Shown: positions 39,201 through 47,782 of the stretch, piece after piece
Numbering within the stretch: the first letter of the stretch is position 1
How the letters are laid out: each line of letters starts with the position of its first letter
Assembly (NCBI GenBank): GCA_963828705.1
Contig: CAWHGA010000034.1
Location: 1 to 64,000, forward strand
Length of the DNA: 64,000 bases
Reading direction: 5' to 3'
Source: CAWDJT01 sp963828705
GTDB lineage: Bacteria > Desulfobacterota > Syntrophobacteria > Syntrophobacterales > Syntrophobacteraceae
Position numbers and translations under genes: made by a program
Notes under the pieces: model-generated
The model's input: the letters and a program-made list of their open reading frames with translations, nothing else
What the model was told of the DNA's origin: nothing
The model's database searches: none

Positions 39201-42200
39201 TTTCATGCGTTGGTCATCAGCAGGCGGTGTCAGCCGCACCAGCCGGTGTACCTGAAGGCTGACCGCACCGAACTCGCTTCCCACCTGACCGTAGAGCAGA
39301 TACGCGCGGTTCATGTCCAGATCCTGGCAAAACCGTCGGAAAGCCTGGGGGAAAAAGATGGTTTCATAGATGGCCGTGGTGTCTTCGAAAGACACGAACT
39401 CCATGGCATCCCCTTCCCGGGTCAGCACCTCTTTGCGGGTGATGGGCCAACCCAGCACCCATATTCGACGTCCCTCGTGATCGGCCAAGTCCGCAGCCGC
39501 GACGATGCGCTGCGGAAGCGTCGCGGATAACCGGTTCCCAAAGAGTCAGCGGATGCACCGACAGCACCAACCCCAGGGCATCGTATTCCTGCTGCCATTT
39601 CTGCCGCAAGGTGAGATCCGGCAGAGGCGGGACCGCCATGCCGCGGCGCGCCCGGGCGAAGGCGCTCACCTGGCCCCGCATGCCTTGACGCTGACCGGGA
39701 GAGCGGCCATTTAGCGTCGATTCTACCAACCAAAGGAGCTGTGGACGGTTAAGCCCCCCCGCCAGGGTGTCCAACAGGCCGCTTTTGACCAGCACCGGGG
39801 CGGCGGCGGGAGCAATCGCCACACGGTTCAGCAGGTCTTCCAACGATACAAACGCACCATGGCGCCGGCGTTCGGCCAAAATGGCCTCCAGCGTTTCCCG
39901 CCGGATGTCTTGCAGCTGCTGCAGGCCCACCCGGATGGTCTTCCCCCAGCCGCGGTAGTTCCAATCACTGTCGTTGACATCCGGTCCCAAGACGGCGATT
40001 CCCAGGCGCCGCGCTTCGGAAATATAGGCCAGGGCGGTGTAATAGCCACCGCCGTTGCTGATGACCGCGGCCATGAATTCGGCCGGGTAGTGCACCTTGA
40101 GATAGGCCGATTTGAAACTCACCAGGGCGTAGGACGCCGAATGGGGTTTGCAGAAGGAATACCCGGCAAACGATAAAAACATCCCCCAGACTTCCTCGAT
40201 GACTTCCGGGGCCACGCCACGTTGCCGGCAACCGTCGTGGAACCGCTGCCGAAACGATGAGAGTTCCTCCGAGCTTTTCTTGCTGATCACCTTCCGCAGC
40301 CGGTCCCCTTCCGCCCAGCTGAATCCGGCCAGCCTCATGGCCACTTGAATCACGTCTTCCTGGTAGACCAGGATGCCGTAGGTTTCCGACAGCAGTTCCT
40401 CCAGGGCAGGGTGGATCGGTTCATAGGGTTCCCCGTGCAGCCGCCGGATGTAATGGTTGATGTAGCGGTTGGCGGCCGGCCGGATGATGGAAGAATGGAT
40501 CACCAGATGTTCGAAGTCGCCGCGCTGAGTCTTTTGCTGCAGCTGCCGCATGGCCGGGGATTCCACATAGAAGACCCCCATGGTGTCCCCGCGGCGCAGC
40601 AGATCCTGGGTGGCCGGGTCATCGATGGGATTGAAATTCGGATAATCAATGGTCTTTCCGGTGTTTCGAGCAACGGCCGCCAGGGCATCGCGAATCACGG
40701 CCAGCGACCGATTCCCCAGCAGGTCGATTTTGACCAACCCGGCATCCTCGGCCTGGTCCTTTTCCCATTGGATGATCTTCACTCCCTTGGCGCTCTCCTG
40801 CACCGGCACATGGCGGGATATGCGCCCGGGCGCCAGCACTACGCCACCACAATGGACGGACAGATGCCGTGGAAGCGCTTCCAGTCGGCCGGCCAAATCA
40901 AGGATTTCCGGCCAGGGAGGGTCCAGGACAAAGCCACGAAACTTGGGATGCTGCTCCACCCGTTCCCAGATCCGCTGCGGGTCGGTCCAGAAACTCAGCC
41001 GCCGGGTCACCTCCTTGATGTCTGCCGCCGGCATGCCGTACACCTTGGCCACTTCCCGCACCGCCGCCCGCGCCCCGAACCCCACGTGATTGCAGACCGA
41101 CGCCATCCGTTCATCGCCGTAGGACTCGCGCACTTCTTGGTGCAACCCATCGCGTTCATCCCATGGAAAGTCCACGTCGATATCCGGGTGGTCCTTGCGT
41201 TCCGGGTTCAGGAAGCGGCCGAACAGGAGGCGATGGCGAATCGGGTCCACATGGGTGATGCCCAGCAGGTAACTCACCAGACTCGCCGCCGCGCTGCCCC
41301 GGCCGCAATGGACGGAGCGGCGCCCGACGATGTCGGCCACCACCAGAAAGTAATCCACATACCCCTTGGACCGAATGAGTTCCAACTCCTCGGCCAGGCG
41401 CTGCTCAAGGACCAGGCTGGTCTCGCCGTAGCGCCAGACAAGGCCCTTGCGGCATCGTTCCAGGAGCAGTGCGAAATGGTCGTCATTCTTATCCTGGTAG
41501 TGAGGAAAAACCGTCTGAAAATGGTCCCAATCGGTGTGGCAGGACTTGGCCAGCCGCACCGTGTTTTCCAGGGCTTCGGGACAGTGGGGGAAATGCTTCG
41601 CCATATCCTCCGCGGATTTCAGCCACTGACCGGGCTGGACCGTATCGCCGGGCGAAAGGGTGCTGAGGGTCCGGTTCAAATCGATGGCCCGAACCAGGCG
41701 ATGCAGCGGATAATCCTCGGGGTGTGCAAAATACACGGCATTGGTGGCAATCGGCGGGACCCCCAAAGCCCTGGCCATCTTCAAGGTTTCCCGGTGGGAT
41801 TGGCCCGGCTACCAAATCCAACCAACAATCGGCCCGGGACCGCAGGGCCTGCGAGGATCTCCCCATCGGCGCTCAGCACCGCCAGATCCGTCTGGAGCGT
41901 GCGGGAAACTGGCCGATGAGCGAAAAATCCTCGTCCAGATGGCGAGCACTGGCCAGTTCCGAAAGCAATTCATAGCCCCTGGGGGTTTTGGCCAAAATCA
42001 CCGCCGAACCATTGCGGATTGCAGATACATCCCGACAATGGGGCGGATGCCATGACGGCGGGCCGCCTGAAGGAAACGGATCAAGCCGTAGAAACCGTTG
42101 GTGTCGGTCAGGGCCAGATATTCGAAACCGGCTTCCACCGCCGCCCGACACAAGGCGTCCACGGAACTCACCCCCCACATCATGGAGTAGGACGAATGCA

Positions 42201-42267
42201 CGTGCAGATGAACAAAAGGAGACGCAAGGACACGGGGATGGGGGGAGAGGGAGTGAGGGGGTGACAT
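39117..42267 (-). CDS. dnaE2: Error-prone DNA polymerase III alpha (frameshifted)
   Basis: A C-family polymerase of DnaE2 type, the translesion enzyme of the ImuB-DnaE2 mutasome. The N-terminal PHP domain reads VHLHVHSSYSMM, ALTDTNGFYGLIRFL. The polymerase core has RGSAAASLVSYLLGITHVDP and the catalytic HPDIDVDFPWDERD, then VCNHVGFGARAAVREVAKVY, YGILVYQEDVIQVAMRLAG, GYSFCKPHSASYALVSFKSA and a C-terminal OB-like part RIWVLGWPITRKEV. Breaks near 41990, 41870, 41790 and 39480. The ATG at 42267 shares a base with the stop of the four-helix-bundle gene (TAATG). The last 20 residues are encoded by a dispersed repeat. About 1,045 residues in total, normal for the family. Confidence 0.88.
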
Positions 42268-42644
42268 TACCGAATTCTCCACTGTTCTGGACGACTGAGT
42301 AGGTTGACGACCTTGCCCTGGATGTTTTCGTACTGCCCATCAAGTTCATCAGCCTGATCTGGAGCAAGGTATCCACATTTGACCGCAAATTCGATCCAGA
42401 CCTGCGTTTCTGCCGCTTCGGCCTCTGCATCACTAAGCTTGCTGACAAAGGCATTGGGGTAACGTCTCTTGCGCCATGCTTCGACAATGTTGGCACAAAC
42501 GGAGCGCGAAGAACGCCGCACCTGGTCGGTGAGCGAATACCTTTCCTCCAGCGGAAACCTTTTACTCAATGCAAATAGCTTCATCGCCGCCCCCATAGCC
42601 AACTGATAAACCTCCAGCTCGCGAAAATGCCGAATTCTATTCAT
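42267..42644 (-). CDS. Four-helix-bundle protein (S23/IVS family)
   Basis: Intact 125-residue helical protein of the four-helix-bundle family first known from 23S rRNA intervening sequences: RHFRELEVYQLAMGAAMKLF, EERYSLTDQVRRSSRSVCAN, IVEAWRKRRYPNAFVSKLSD, AEAAETQVWIEFAVKCGYL, ending in LSRPEQWRIR. ATG 42644 lies 8 bases before the imuB stop ends, and its TAA overlaps the dnaE2 ATG, so it is translated inside the mutasome operon. Flanks are purine-rich upstream and pyrimidine-rich downstream, as for the deleted copy at 10376-10670, indicating a dispersed element. Molecular function unknown; family members are small pentameric helical proteins proposed to bind nucleic acid. Confidence 0.85.
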   Translation of the reverse strand: MNRIRHFRELEVYQLAMGAAMKLFALSKRFPLEERYSLTDQVRRSSRSVCANIVEAWRKRRYPNAFVSKLSDAEAEAAETQVWIEFAVKCGYLAPDQADELDGQYENIQGKVVNLLSRPEQWRIR

Positions 42645-43855
42645 CCCGCATCCCCCTCTCCGGCCCCACTCCCCCCAAGCCCCTGCCCCAGACAATAGCC
42701 TGTCGGCCGAAGCGCCGGCGAAGTTCATCCAGGGCCTGTTGCAGCCGCTGCTCGCCCTCGAAGCGGGTCTCTTCCCAGGGAAACAGTGCCAGCTGCCGGC
42801 TGGGCATGGAAAAATCGGAAAGTTCCAACACCATACGGCGAACCGCCACACGCCGCTGGAACACCTGCCGGAAGACCGGGCGAGCTGCCTGAAACAGCCT
42901 CTTGTCTATCCGGACGGTGATGGGATCGAGAGAACGTTCCAGCCGTGCGGTCCCGCCATCAGCATAGCGAATTTCCAGAGCCAACCTGCCGGGATAGCGA
43001 TTGTGGCAGCGAAGCTCCCAGCCCGCTTCCTCCACCTGCTGAAACAGGATGCTTTCCAGTCGGTCCCGGTCGATTTCATCCCGGTCCAGATGATGCACCA
43101 GGTTCATCCGGGGAATCTGTTGCAACGGAACCACCGGTGTGGGGTCGATGCCTCGAGCCAACCGCAGGAGCCGCAAACCGGGTTTACCGAAAACGCGGGC
43201 CAGTGCCCCGGCAGGCAAGGCGGCCAGCTGACCGATGTGACCAATGTTCAAATCGGCCAGGTGCAGAGCGGTCTTGGGCCCCACTCCGGGCAGGGCGGTG
43301 ACCGGTAGCGGCTTGAGAAACGCCGTTTCCCATCCGGGAAAGATGCAGCTTAAGTCCCCGGGAAGGATGCAGGTGGACGCCACCTGACTCACCAGTTTGC
43401 TGACGGCCAGCCCCACCCGCGCGTGCAGCCCGGTTTCGGCCTCGAGTCGCCGTTCCATGCGGCAGGCCACATCCGGGGGCGGCCCCCACAGCCGCCGGGT
43501 GCCGCTCAGATCGACAAAATAGCGCCCCGGGAATGGCCCTTCCACCAACGGTGAAAAGCGGCTGAACTGCTGCACCAGCTGTTGGTGCTGTTCCCGGTAA
43601 AATCTCCAGGTCGGGCGGGATGGTCCGAATGCGACGACACAGGCGTCGAGCCTGACTCACCGGCATCCCTTCCCGGATCCCCTCACCGCGAGCAGTGGCG
43701 TTCACCCCCTGGATCACAGCCCGTTCCTTGGTTTCCGCCAGGGCCAAAGGACCTTTACGGAACTCCGGATGACGCAACTCCTCGAGGCTCGCGTAAAAAT
43801 CGCGGATATTCAGATGAACAATCTGCCGCACTCGGTCTGGCCTTTCCATGGGCAT
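42637..43855 (-). CDS. imuB: ImuB-like Y-family polymerase homolog (one frameshift)
   Basis: Y-family polymerase fold, about 405 residues. The palm opens VHLNIRDFYASLEELRHPEF, where the metal-binding Asp of DinB (HxD) is Asn, and the second site (usually S-DE-Y/FLD) reads GRYFVDLSGTRRLWG, lacking the DE pair. Loss of these acidic residues is characteristic of ImuB, a catalytically inactive scaffold that recruits DnaE2. Other blocks: ALPGVGPKTALHLADLNIGH (helix-hairpin-helix) and a little-finger domain with MVLELSDFSMPSRQLALFPW, a typical ImuB/DinB beta-clamp region. The break is near 43590. The C-terminal GGVGPERGMRDE comes from the flank of the four-helix element. Start ATG 43855. Confidence 0.8.
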
Positions 43856-44148
43856 CCGGTTTGCTCGCCCAGCCCCACTTCATGCCAGGTTGCGATCAAG
43901 GAAGCGCTCGGCTCGGCTTTTCCAAAAGGCTGTCTGAAAAACGCTGTGTTGGCCAAAAACAACAGACATTGAACGAACATCATTCCAGCGAACCGCCATG
44001 ACCTGGAGGCGCAGTCATAACGAACAATCGAAATTTGGCCATTTGCGATAGAGCTACCTGAATTGACAACATATCCGTCCTAATTTACGCATAGGAAAGC
44101 GGGAAGCTATAAAGACCGAAAAAGACACGATTTCATCCTTGATCAGCC

Positions 44149-44805
44149 CTAAGACGAATTCCGAACCCTCGCCTGCACGGGGGTGACGTGCACAGGCAAC
44201 CCACGCTGCCGGTAGTTTCGCAGCAGCCCCACCACGGTGCCCACAATTTCCACTTCGTCGGCTGGATAACGCAGCGGTTCCATCCGGCTGTTGGCTGGCC
44301 GCAGTTCCACTTCCTCGCCATGCCGGAAGAATTTTTTGACGGTGGCTTCCCCTCGAATCAGCGCCACCACCGTCTGACCGTTTTCCGCATGGGCCTGCAT
44401 GGCGATGATCAGAATGTCCCCTTCGCGGATGCCTTCTTCAATCATGGATTCACCTCGCACCCGCAGAGCAAAGTTGTTGCCGCTGCCCAGAAAACTCTCC
44501 GGGATTTCGATGGATTCCGGCACCTCGACGGCTTCGATGGGGGTCCCGGCAGCCACAATACCCAGAAACGGAATGGTGGCTGCGCCGGTACGAAGTGGCA
44601 CCAATTCCAGGGCGCGCTTGCGATTCTTACCGAGATTCTGCAGGTAGCCGCGCTGTTCCAGTTGCCGAATGTGTTTGGTGACCGCATTGATCGACCGGAA
44701 CCCCAGGTGTTGCCGGATCTCTTCGTAGGAAGGCGCCACCCCGCACTGCTGCAGGTAATCACGCACAAACCGGTAGACTCGTTCCTGAGCCGGTGTCAGC
44801 CCCAT
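44149..44805 (-). CDS. lexA: LexA repressor
   Basis: Intact 218-residue LexA. Residues 1-65: winged helix (LTPAQERVYRFVRDYLQQCG; YEEIRQHLGFRSINAVTKHI). The cleavage site is the Ala-Gly in IVAAGTPIEAVE. The catalytic Ser is in RVRGESMIEEGIREGD and the Lys in VALIRGEATVKKF. It heads the imuB-FHB-dnaE2 set (imuB starts 293 bases further on), and in such cassettes it represses them and itself until RecA-stimulated self-cleavage after DNA damage. The C-terminal 20 residues (QRGLPVHVTPVQARVRNSS) extend beyond E. coli LexA. The promoter is proposed at 44889-44917. Confidence 0.93.
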   Translation of the reverse strand: MGLTPAQERVYRFVRDYLQQCGVAPSYEEIRQHLGFRSINAVTKHIRQLEQRGYLQNLGKNRKRALELVPLRTGAATIPFLGIVAAGTPIEAVEVPESIEIPESFLGSGNNFALRVRGESMIEEGIREGDILIIAMQAHAENGQTVVALIRGEATVKKFFRHGEEVELRPANSRMEPLRYPADEVEIVGTVVGLLRNYRQRGLPVHVTPVQARVRNSS

Positions 44806-44888
44806 ATCCTGCCTCCCTGACTAATGACCATCGCCATTGTCCGGTTACCCTCGGACGCGGGAATCGGAAATCAATCCCATCGCATTTA

Positions 44889-44917
44889 AGCATAGGTGTA
44901 TAAAAGGTGTAAATCAA
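44889..44917 (-). promoter_or_regulatory. Putative sigma-70 promoter of lexA with direct repeats
   Basis: Minus strand: -35 TTGATT, 17-bp spacer, -10 TATGCT, about 80 bases before the lexA start. The spacer contains two copies of TACACC 11 bases apart, which could be an operator. The neighbouring 44920-45295 shows no gene. Confidence 0.5.
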
Positions 44918-45295
44918 GAGGGAAAATCTGAGGAGATCGCTGGAATGCGTCTGCCCAAGCCTGGTGCGGGAACCGACCAATCGACCTGTACGCGGCGGCG
45001 CAACTCGACGTCTTGCAGCCAGTCCAGGGTGAACTCAGTGGGCTCGGTCCTAATTCTTACACCATATACTGGCATCTTGCTCACGTCTTGGTACGGTGCA
45101 GGTCAATCTGGCCGCCTGCGGGCTTTTCCGTGGCATGGTTCATGCTCTTTAGCTATGTGCGAGCGAATTGCTGAAAGCAGCTCGAGGCCGACAACCTTAG
45201 ACAATGGCGGTAGTTATTGATGGGCGAACGCATGCGGCGCTACCCGCAAGACTGGCTTGCCGCGGAATTTTTTTCTTACATCGTCGTCCATCGAC

Positions 45296-45321
45296 GGCAA
45301 TAACTGCCGCAGGTTATTGCC
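45296..45321. promoter_or_regulatory. Perfect inverted repeat upstream of the Q/S-rich protein
   Basis: GGCAATAAC-N8-GTTATTGCC: 9-bp perfect arms 73 bases before ATG 45394. It could be a regulator-binding site or an mRNA hairpin; no T-run follows, so it is not an obvious terminator. Confidence 0.5.
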
Positions 45322-45393
45322 ATCAAGCTTTTCGATATATAAGTTGATCTCTACAGAAGAAACACCATAGTCAAGTTTTTAAGGAGATAAAAA

Positions 45394-46044
45394 ATGGCTA
45401 TTAACTCTGTCACGGGTTCTTTGGTCTGGATAAACCAACAATCCAGTTTGAACCAGCAAACATCTCAAGTCAGCGGCCGTGTTCAAGAAACTGGAGGTGA
45501 TGAAGACCAAGGCAGGCGTGTGCACCATCACCATCACGGTGGTATGGGCCAGGCGTTAATGCAAACCTTGAAGCAGTTGGTACAGGCCATGCCAGCCGAT
45601 TCAAGCAGTCAAAATGCCACGGGAAACAACTCTGACAGTGATCAGAATGGTTCGGGGTCGCAAGCTAGCAGTGTGCGAAGTGATATGCACAGTTTTATGT
45701 ACGCTCTTTTCCAAGCTATTCGCTCACCAGAGCAATCGTTGCCCTCGAGCACGAGTTCATACTCCACTGACTTCGATGGTTCAAAATTTGAAAGCGGCCT
45801 GTCATCGCTCATTTCACAGTTGGCCAGTGACTCCGCGGATCGGGCAATGTGCAAATCTCCGATCTGCAAAATGCGTTCAACACTTTGGTCCAGGACCTTC
45901 AAAACGGGCAGTCTGATGCGATCTAATCCGCAACAAACTCAGCCTGTTAACCTGCAAAGCTTCCTGACTACGCTGCAACAAAACCTCCTGATTTCTCAGC
46001 AACCCATCTCAGCCACAGGCAACGTGGTGAACGCTCAAGGGTAA
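45394..46044 (+). CDS. Gln/Ser-rich hypothetical protein with a His run (double frameshift)
   Basis: Starts at ATG 45394 behind AAGGAG. The N-terminus is Gln/Ser/Asn-rich with a VHHHHHGGMGQALMQTLKQL segment, then helical MHSFMYALFQAIRSPEQSLP and SLISQLASDSA. At about 45845 the family-like continuation moves one frame over (NVQISDLQNAFNTLVQDLQN) and returns near 45920 to VNLQSFLTTLQQNLLISQQP and SATGNVVNAQG. The repeating LQ-F-LVQ-L helices suggest one coherent helical domain. No signal peptide or known domain; composition resembles extracellular or flagellar-export-type proteins but that is speculation. Followed by a terminator-like hairpin. Confidence 0.6.
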   Translation: MAINSVTGSLVWINQQSSLNQQTSQVSGRVQETGGDEDQGRRVHHHHHGGMGQALMQTLKQLVQAMPADSSSQNATGNNSDSDQNGSGSQASSVRSDMHSFMYALFQAIRSPEQSLPSSTSSYSTDFDGSKFESGLSSLISQLASDSADRAMCKSPICKMRSTLWSRTFKTGSLMRSNPQQTQPVNLQSFLTTLQQNLLISQQPISATGNVVNAQG

Positions 46045-46421
46045 CCACAGTTCCGCCCAATGAACTCACCTTGTTATCATGAAGAAGGCCCGCATGACCG
46101 CGGGCCTTGGATTAGCCGTGAGTTCTTCCTTCGAGCTTATCAACGGTTGATCGTTGATTGGAAATCTTTTGGCAGATCGTGAGACCAACCGGTTGCCTAT
46201 TTTCCATAAGTATGATTATCATACGCGGGCGGCAACCATGACCACCAATACCATTCTGCCCCAGGACGCCATCAACAACGCCACTGAGATAGAAATCTGA
46301 AAGGTTCACCAATGTGTTGACCACCTTGTAGGTTAGATCGATCAAAGCGGTTGAAAATTCATGGTAAGCAAATGGTCCCCTAAGACTTGAACATCACCAG
46401 TTAGATCAGGAGGTATCGATT
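46045..46421. other. Intergenic region, no gene seen
   Basis: Holds the hairpin at 46085-46108. A minus-strand frame of 77 codons (46112-46345) lacks a ribosome site and family resemblance. GGAGG at 46410 serves the following gene. Confidence 0.5.
46085..46108 (+). terminator. Terminator-like hairpin after the Q/S-rich gene
   Basis: AAGGCCCGC-ATGACC-GCGGGCCTT: perfect 9-bp GC-rich stem with a 6-base loop, 41 bases past the stop. Only a weak T-run follows. Confidence 0.6.
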
Positions 46422-47411
46422 TTGGTCCGCCAAACGAGGGTGTCATGCTTTGTTTTTGTCTGTATTCTGTCATCTATTGGTATCTCAATAGCACAGTCTC
46501 CGTCGGAGCATTTCAGAAAATCTGTCACTTCATACAGCGATGATGGAAAAGACATTTCGAAACTCTATCCGGTTGAATTCAACCAACTCTACCAAAAGGT
46601 GAAGAACCATTTCACTCCTGAAGAATTGAAAATCGTAATGTCCAAGAAAGCCGGCATCGAATTGGATGATTTTCACATCAAGAAGGTTTTGTTCATAGCC
46701 TCACCAAATTCCGTCAGTGTGCAGAGACAACAACACATTGACTGGGTTCCGAAACTGGTCAATGACGAAACGCTCGCAAAGGGCGTCGCGTTCTTTGACA
46801 AATACTCTAAGACGTTTAAAGTCGCTTACGAAAAAACAGGCGTCAAACCACAAGACATCATCGCGATTCTGAACTGGGAATCAAGGCTGGGGGAACAAAG
46901 GGGTCAATATGACGTTTTCAAAATGTTTGTGGGACAGATTTTCTACATCGATGGCATGGAGAAAAAGCTTTATGAGGAAGGTGCGTATAATCAGGATGGA
47001 GTCATGCCTAGGACAGAAGCCTTGAGACGCATTGAACGAATCAAAAACCGAGCTATCAATAATTTGGCAGAACTGCTCATTCAATCAAAACAACTCGGAC
47101 TTGATCCCTATGCCGTCAAGGGATCATGGGCTGGTGCAATCGGGATTCCTCAATTCATGCCTGCGTCCATGTGTTACGCCGTCGATGGTGACGGTGACGG
47201 GGTGATTGATTTGAACACGATTGACGATTCGATATTATCTGTAGCCAACTATCTGAACAAGAATGGGTACAATAGTAAAGGTGCCAGGTATGCATTCAAA
47301 AGATACAATCAAGATGAAATGTATATGCGTGGAGTCTACCTTTACAGTGAAAAAATCCAAGAACGCGGCATCAATAACGCCTCAGATTGGCTTCACAAGA
47401 AAAATAAGTAG
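46422..47411 (+). CDS. Lytic murein transglycosylase, MltB/SltB type
   Basis: Intact 329-residue secreted protein. It starts at TTG 46422, with GGAGG 8 bases upstream. Residues 1-24 form a Sec signal peptide (CFVFVCILSSIGISIAQS). The catalytic domain has the key Glu in IAILNWESRLGE and the MltB signature WAGAIGIPQFMPASM followed by VDGDGDGVIDL and SVANYLNKNGY. It cleaves glycan strands of peptidoglycan to 1,6-anhydro products. No lipobox, so it is probably a soluble periplasmic form. The base composition is clearly more AT-rich than the neighbours and there is no frameshift, so it may have been acquired. No operon partner is evident. Confidence 0.85.
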   Translation: MVRQTRVSCFVFVCILSSIGISIAQSPSEHFRKSVTSYSDDGKDISKLYPVEFNQLYQKVKNHFTPEELKIVMSKKAGIELDDFHIKKVLFIASPNSVSVQRQQHIDWVPKLVNDETLAKGVAFFDKYSKTFKVAYEKTGVKPQDIIAILNWESRLGEQRGQYDVFKMFVGQIFYIDGMEKKLYEEGAYNQDGVMPRTEALRRIERIKNRAINNLAELLIQSKQLGLDPYAVKGSWAGAIGIPQFMPASMCYAVDGDGDGVIDLNTIDDSILSVANYLNKNGYNSKGARYAFKRYNQDEMYMRGVYLYSEKIQERGINNASDWLHKKNK

Positions 47412-47485
47412 CACGTCTGTTGACCATATTGAAATCATATGACCGTAAGAATATATGTGGGCATAAATCATGGCCCGGTTCAATT

Positions 47486-47630
47486 GGCTAGGCTTGGGTG
47501 ACACAGGCAACTCGCTGCCTGTGCTCGAAGGGTGAGAGGGTGCATTGAATCTGGCATTCGCGGTTTCCATCTGTAAACCTCTAGCCTCCGGCACGGCCAA
47601 TCGGTTGGCCGTGTCACCCACCTCCTAGCC
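47486..47630. mobile_element. 145-bp MITE-like element with terminal inverted repeats
   Basis: Left end GGCTAGGCTTGGGTGACAC and right end GTGTCACCCACCTCCTAGCC are imperfect inverted repeats (about 17 of 20 positions). Just inside each end is a perfect hairpin: CACAGGCA-N6-TGCCTGTG on the left and CACGGCCAA-N4-TTGGCCGTG on the right. No coding capacity. The rest of the 47412-47782 gap shows nothing. Confidence 0.65.
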
Positions 47631-47782
47631 ATCTTTTCCTGGGGATAGGGGCTTTAGCCCGAACGCACCAGAATGCGGCCACCCATGGCGGGTGGTGTGG
47701 GGACCTTGGGAGAAACCTGCCCGGCTACCCTATTATGCGCAGACCTCACCCAACCAGTTCCTGGCACTCACGTTTTGGTGTT

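Noticed and set aside
40345..41919. 524-codon plus-strand open frame
   Set aside because: Antisense to the catalytic core of dnaE2.
46112..46345. 77-codon minus-strand frame
   Set aside because: No ribosome site, no known domain, and it begins inside a non-coding gap.
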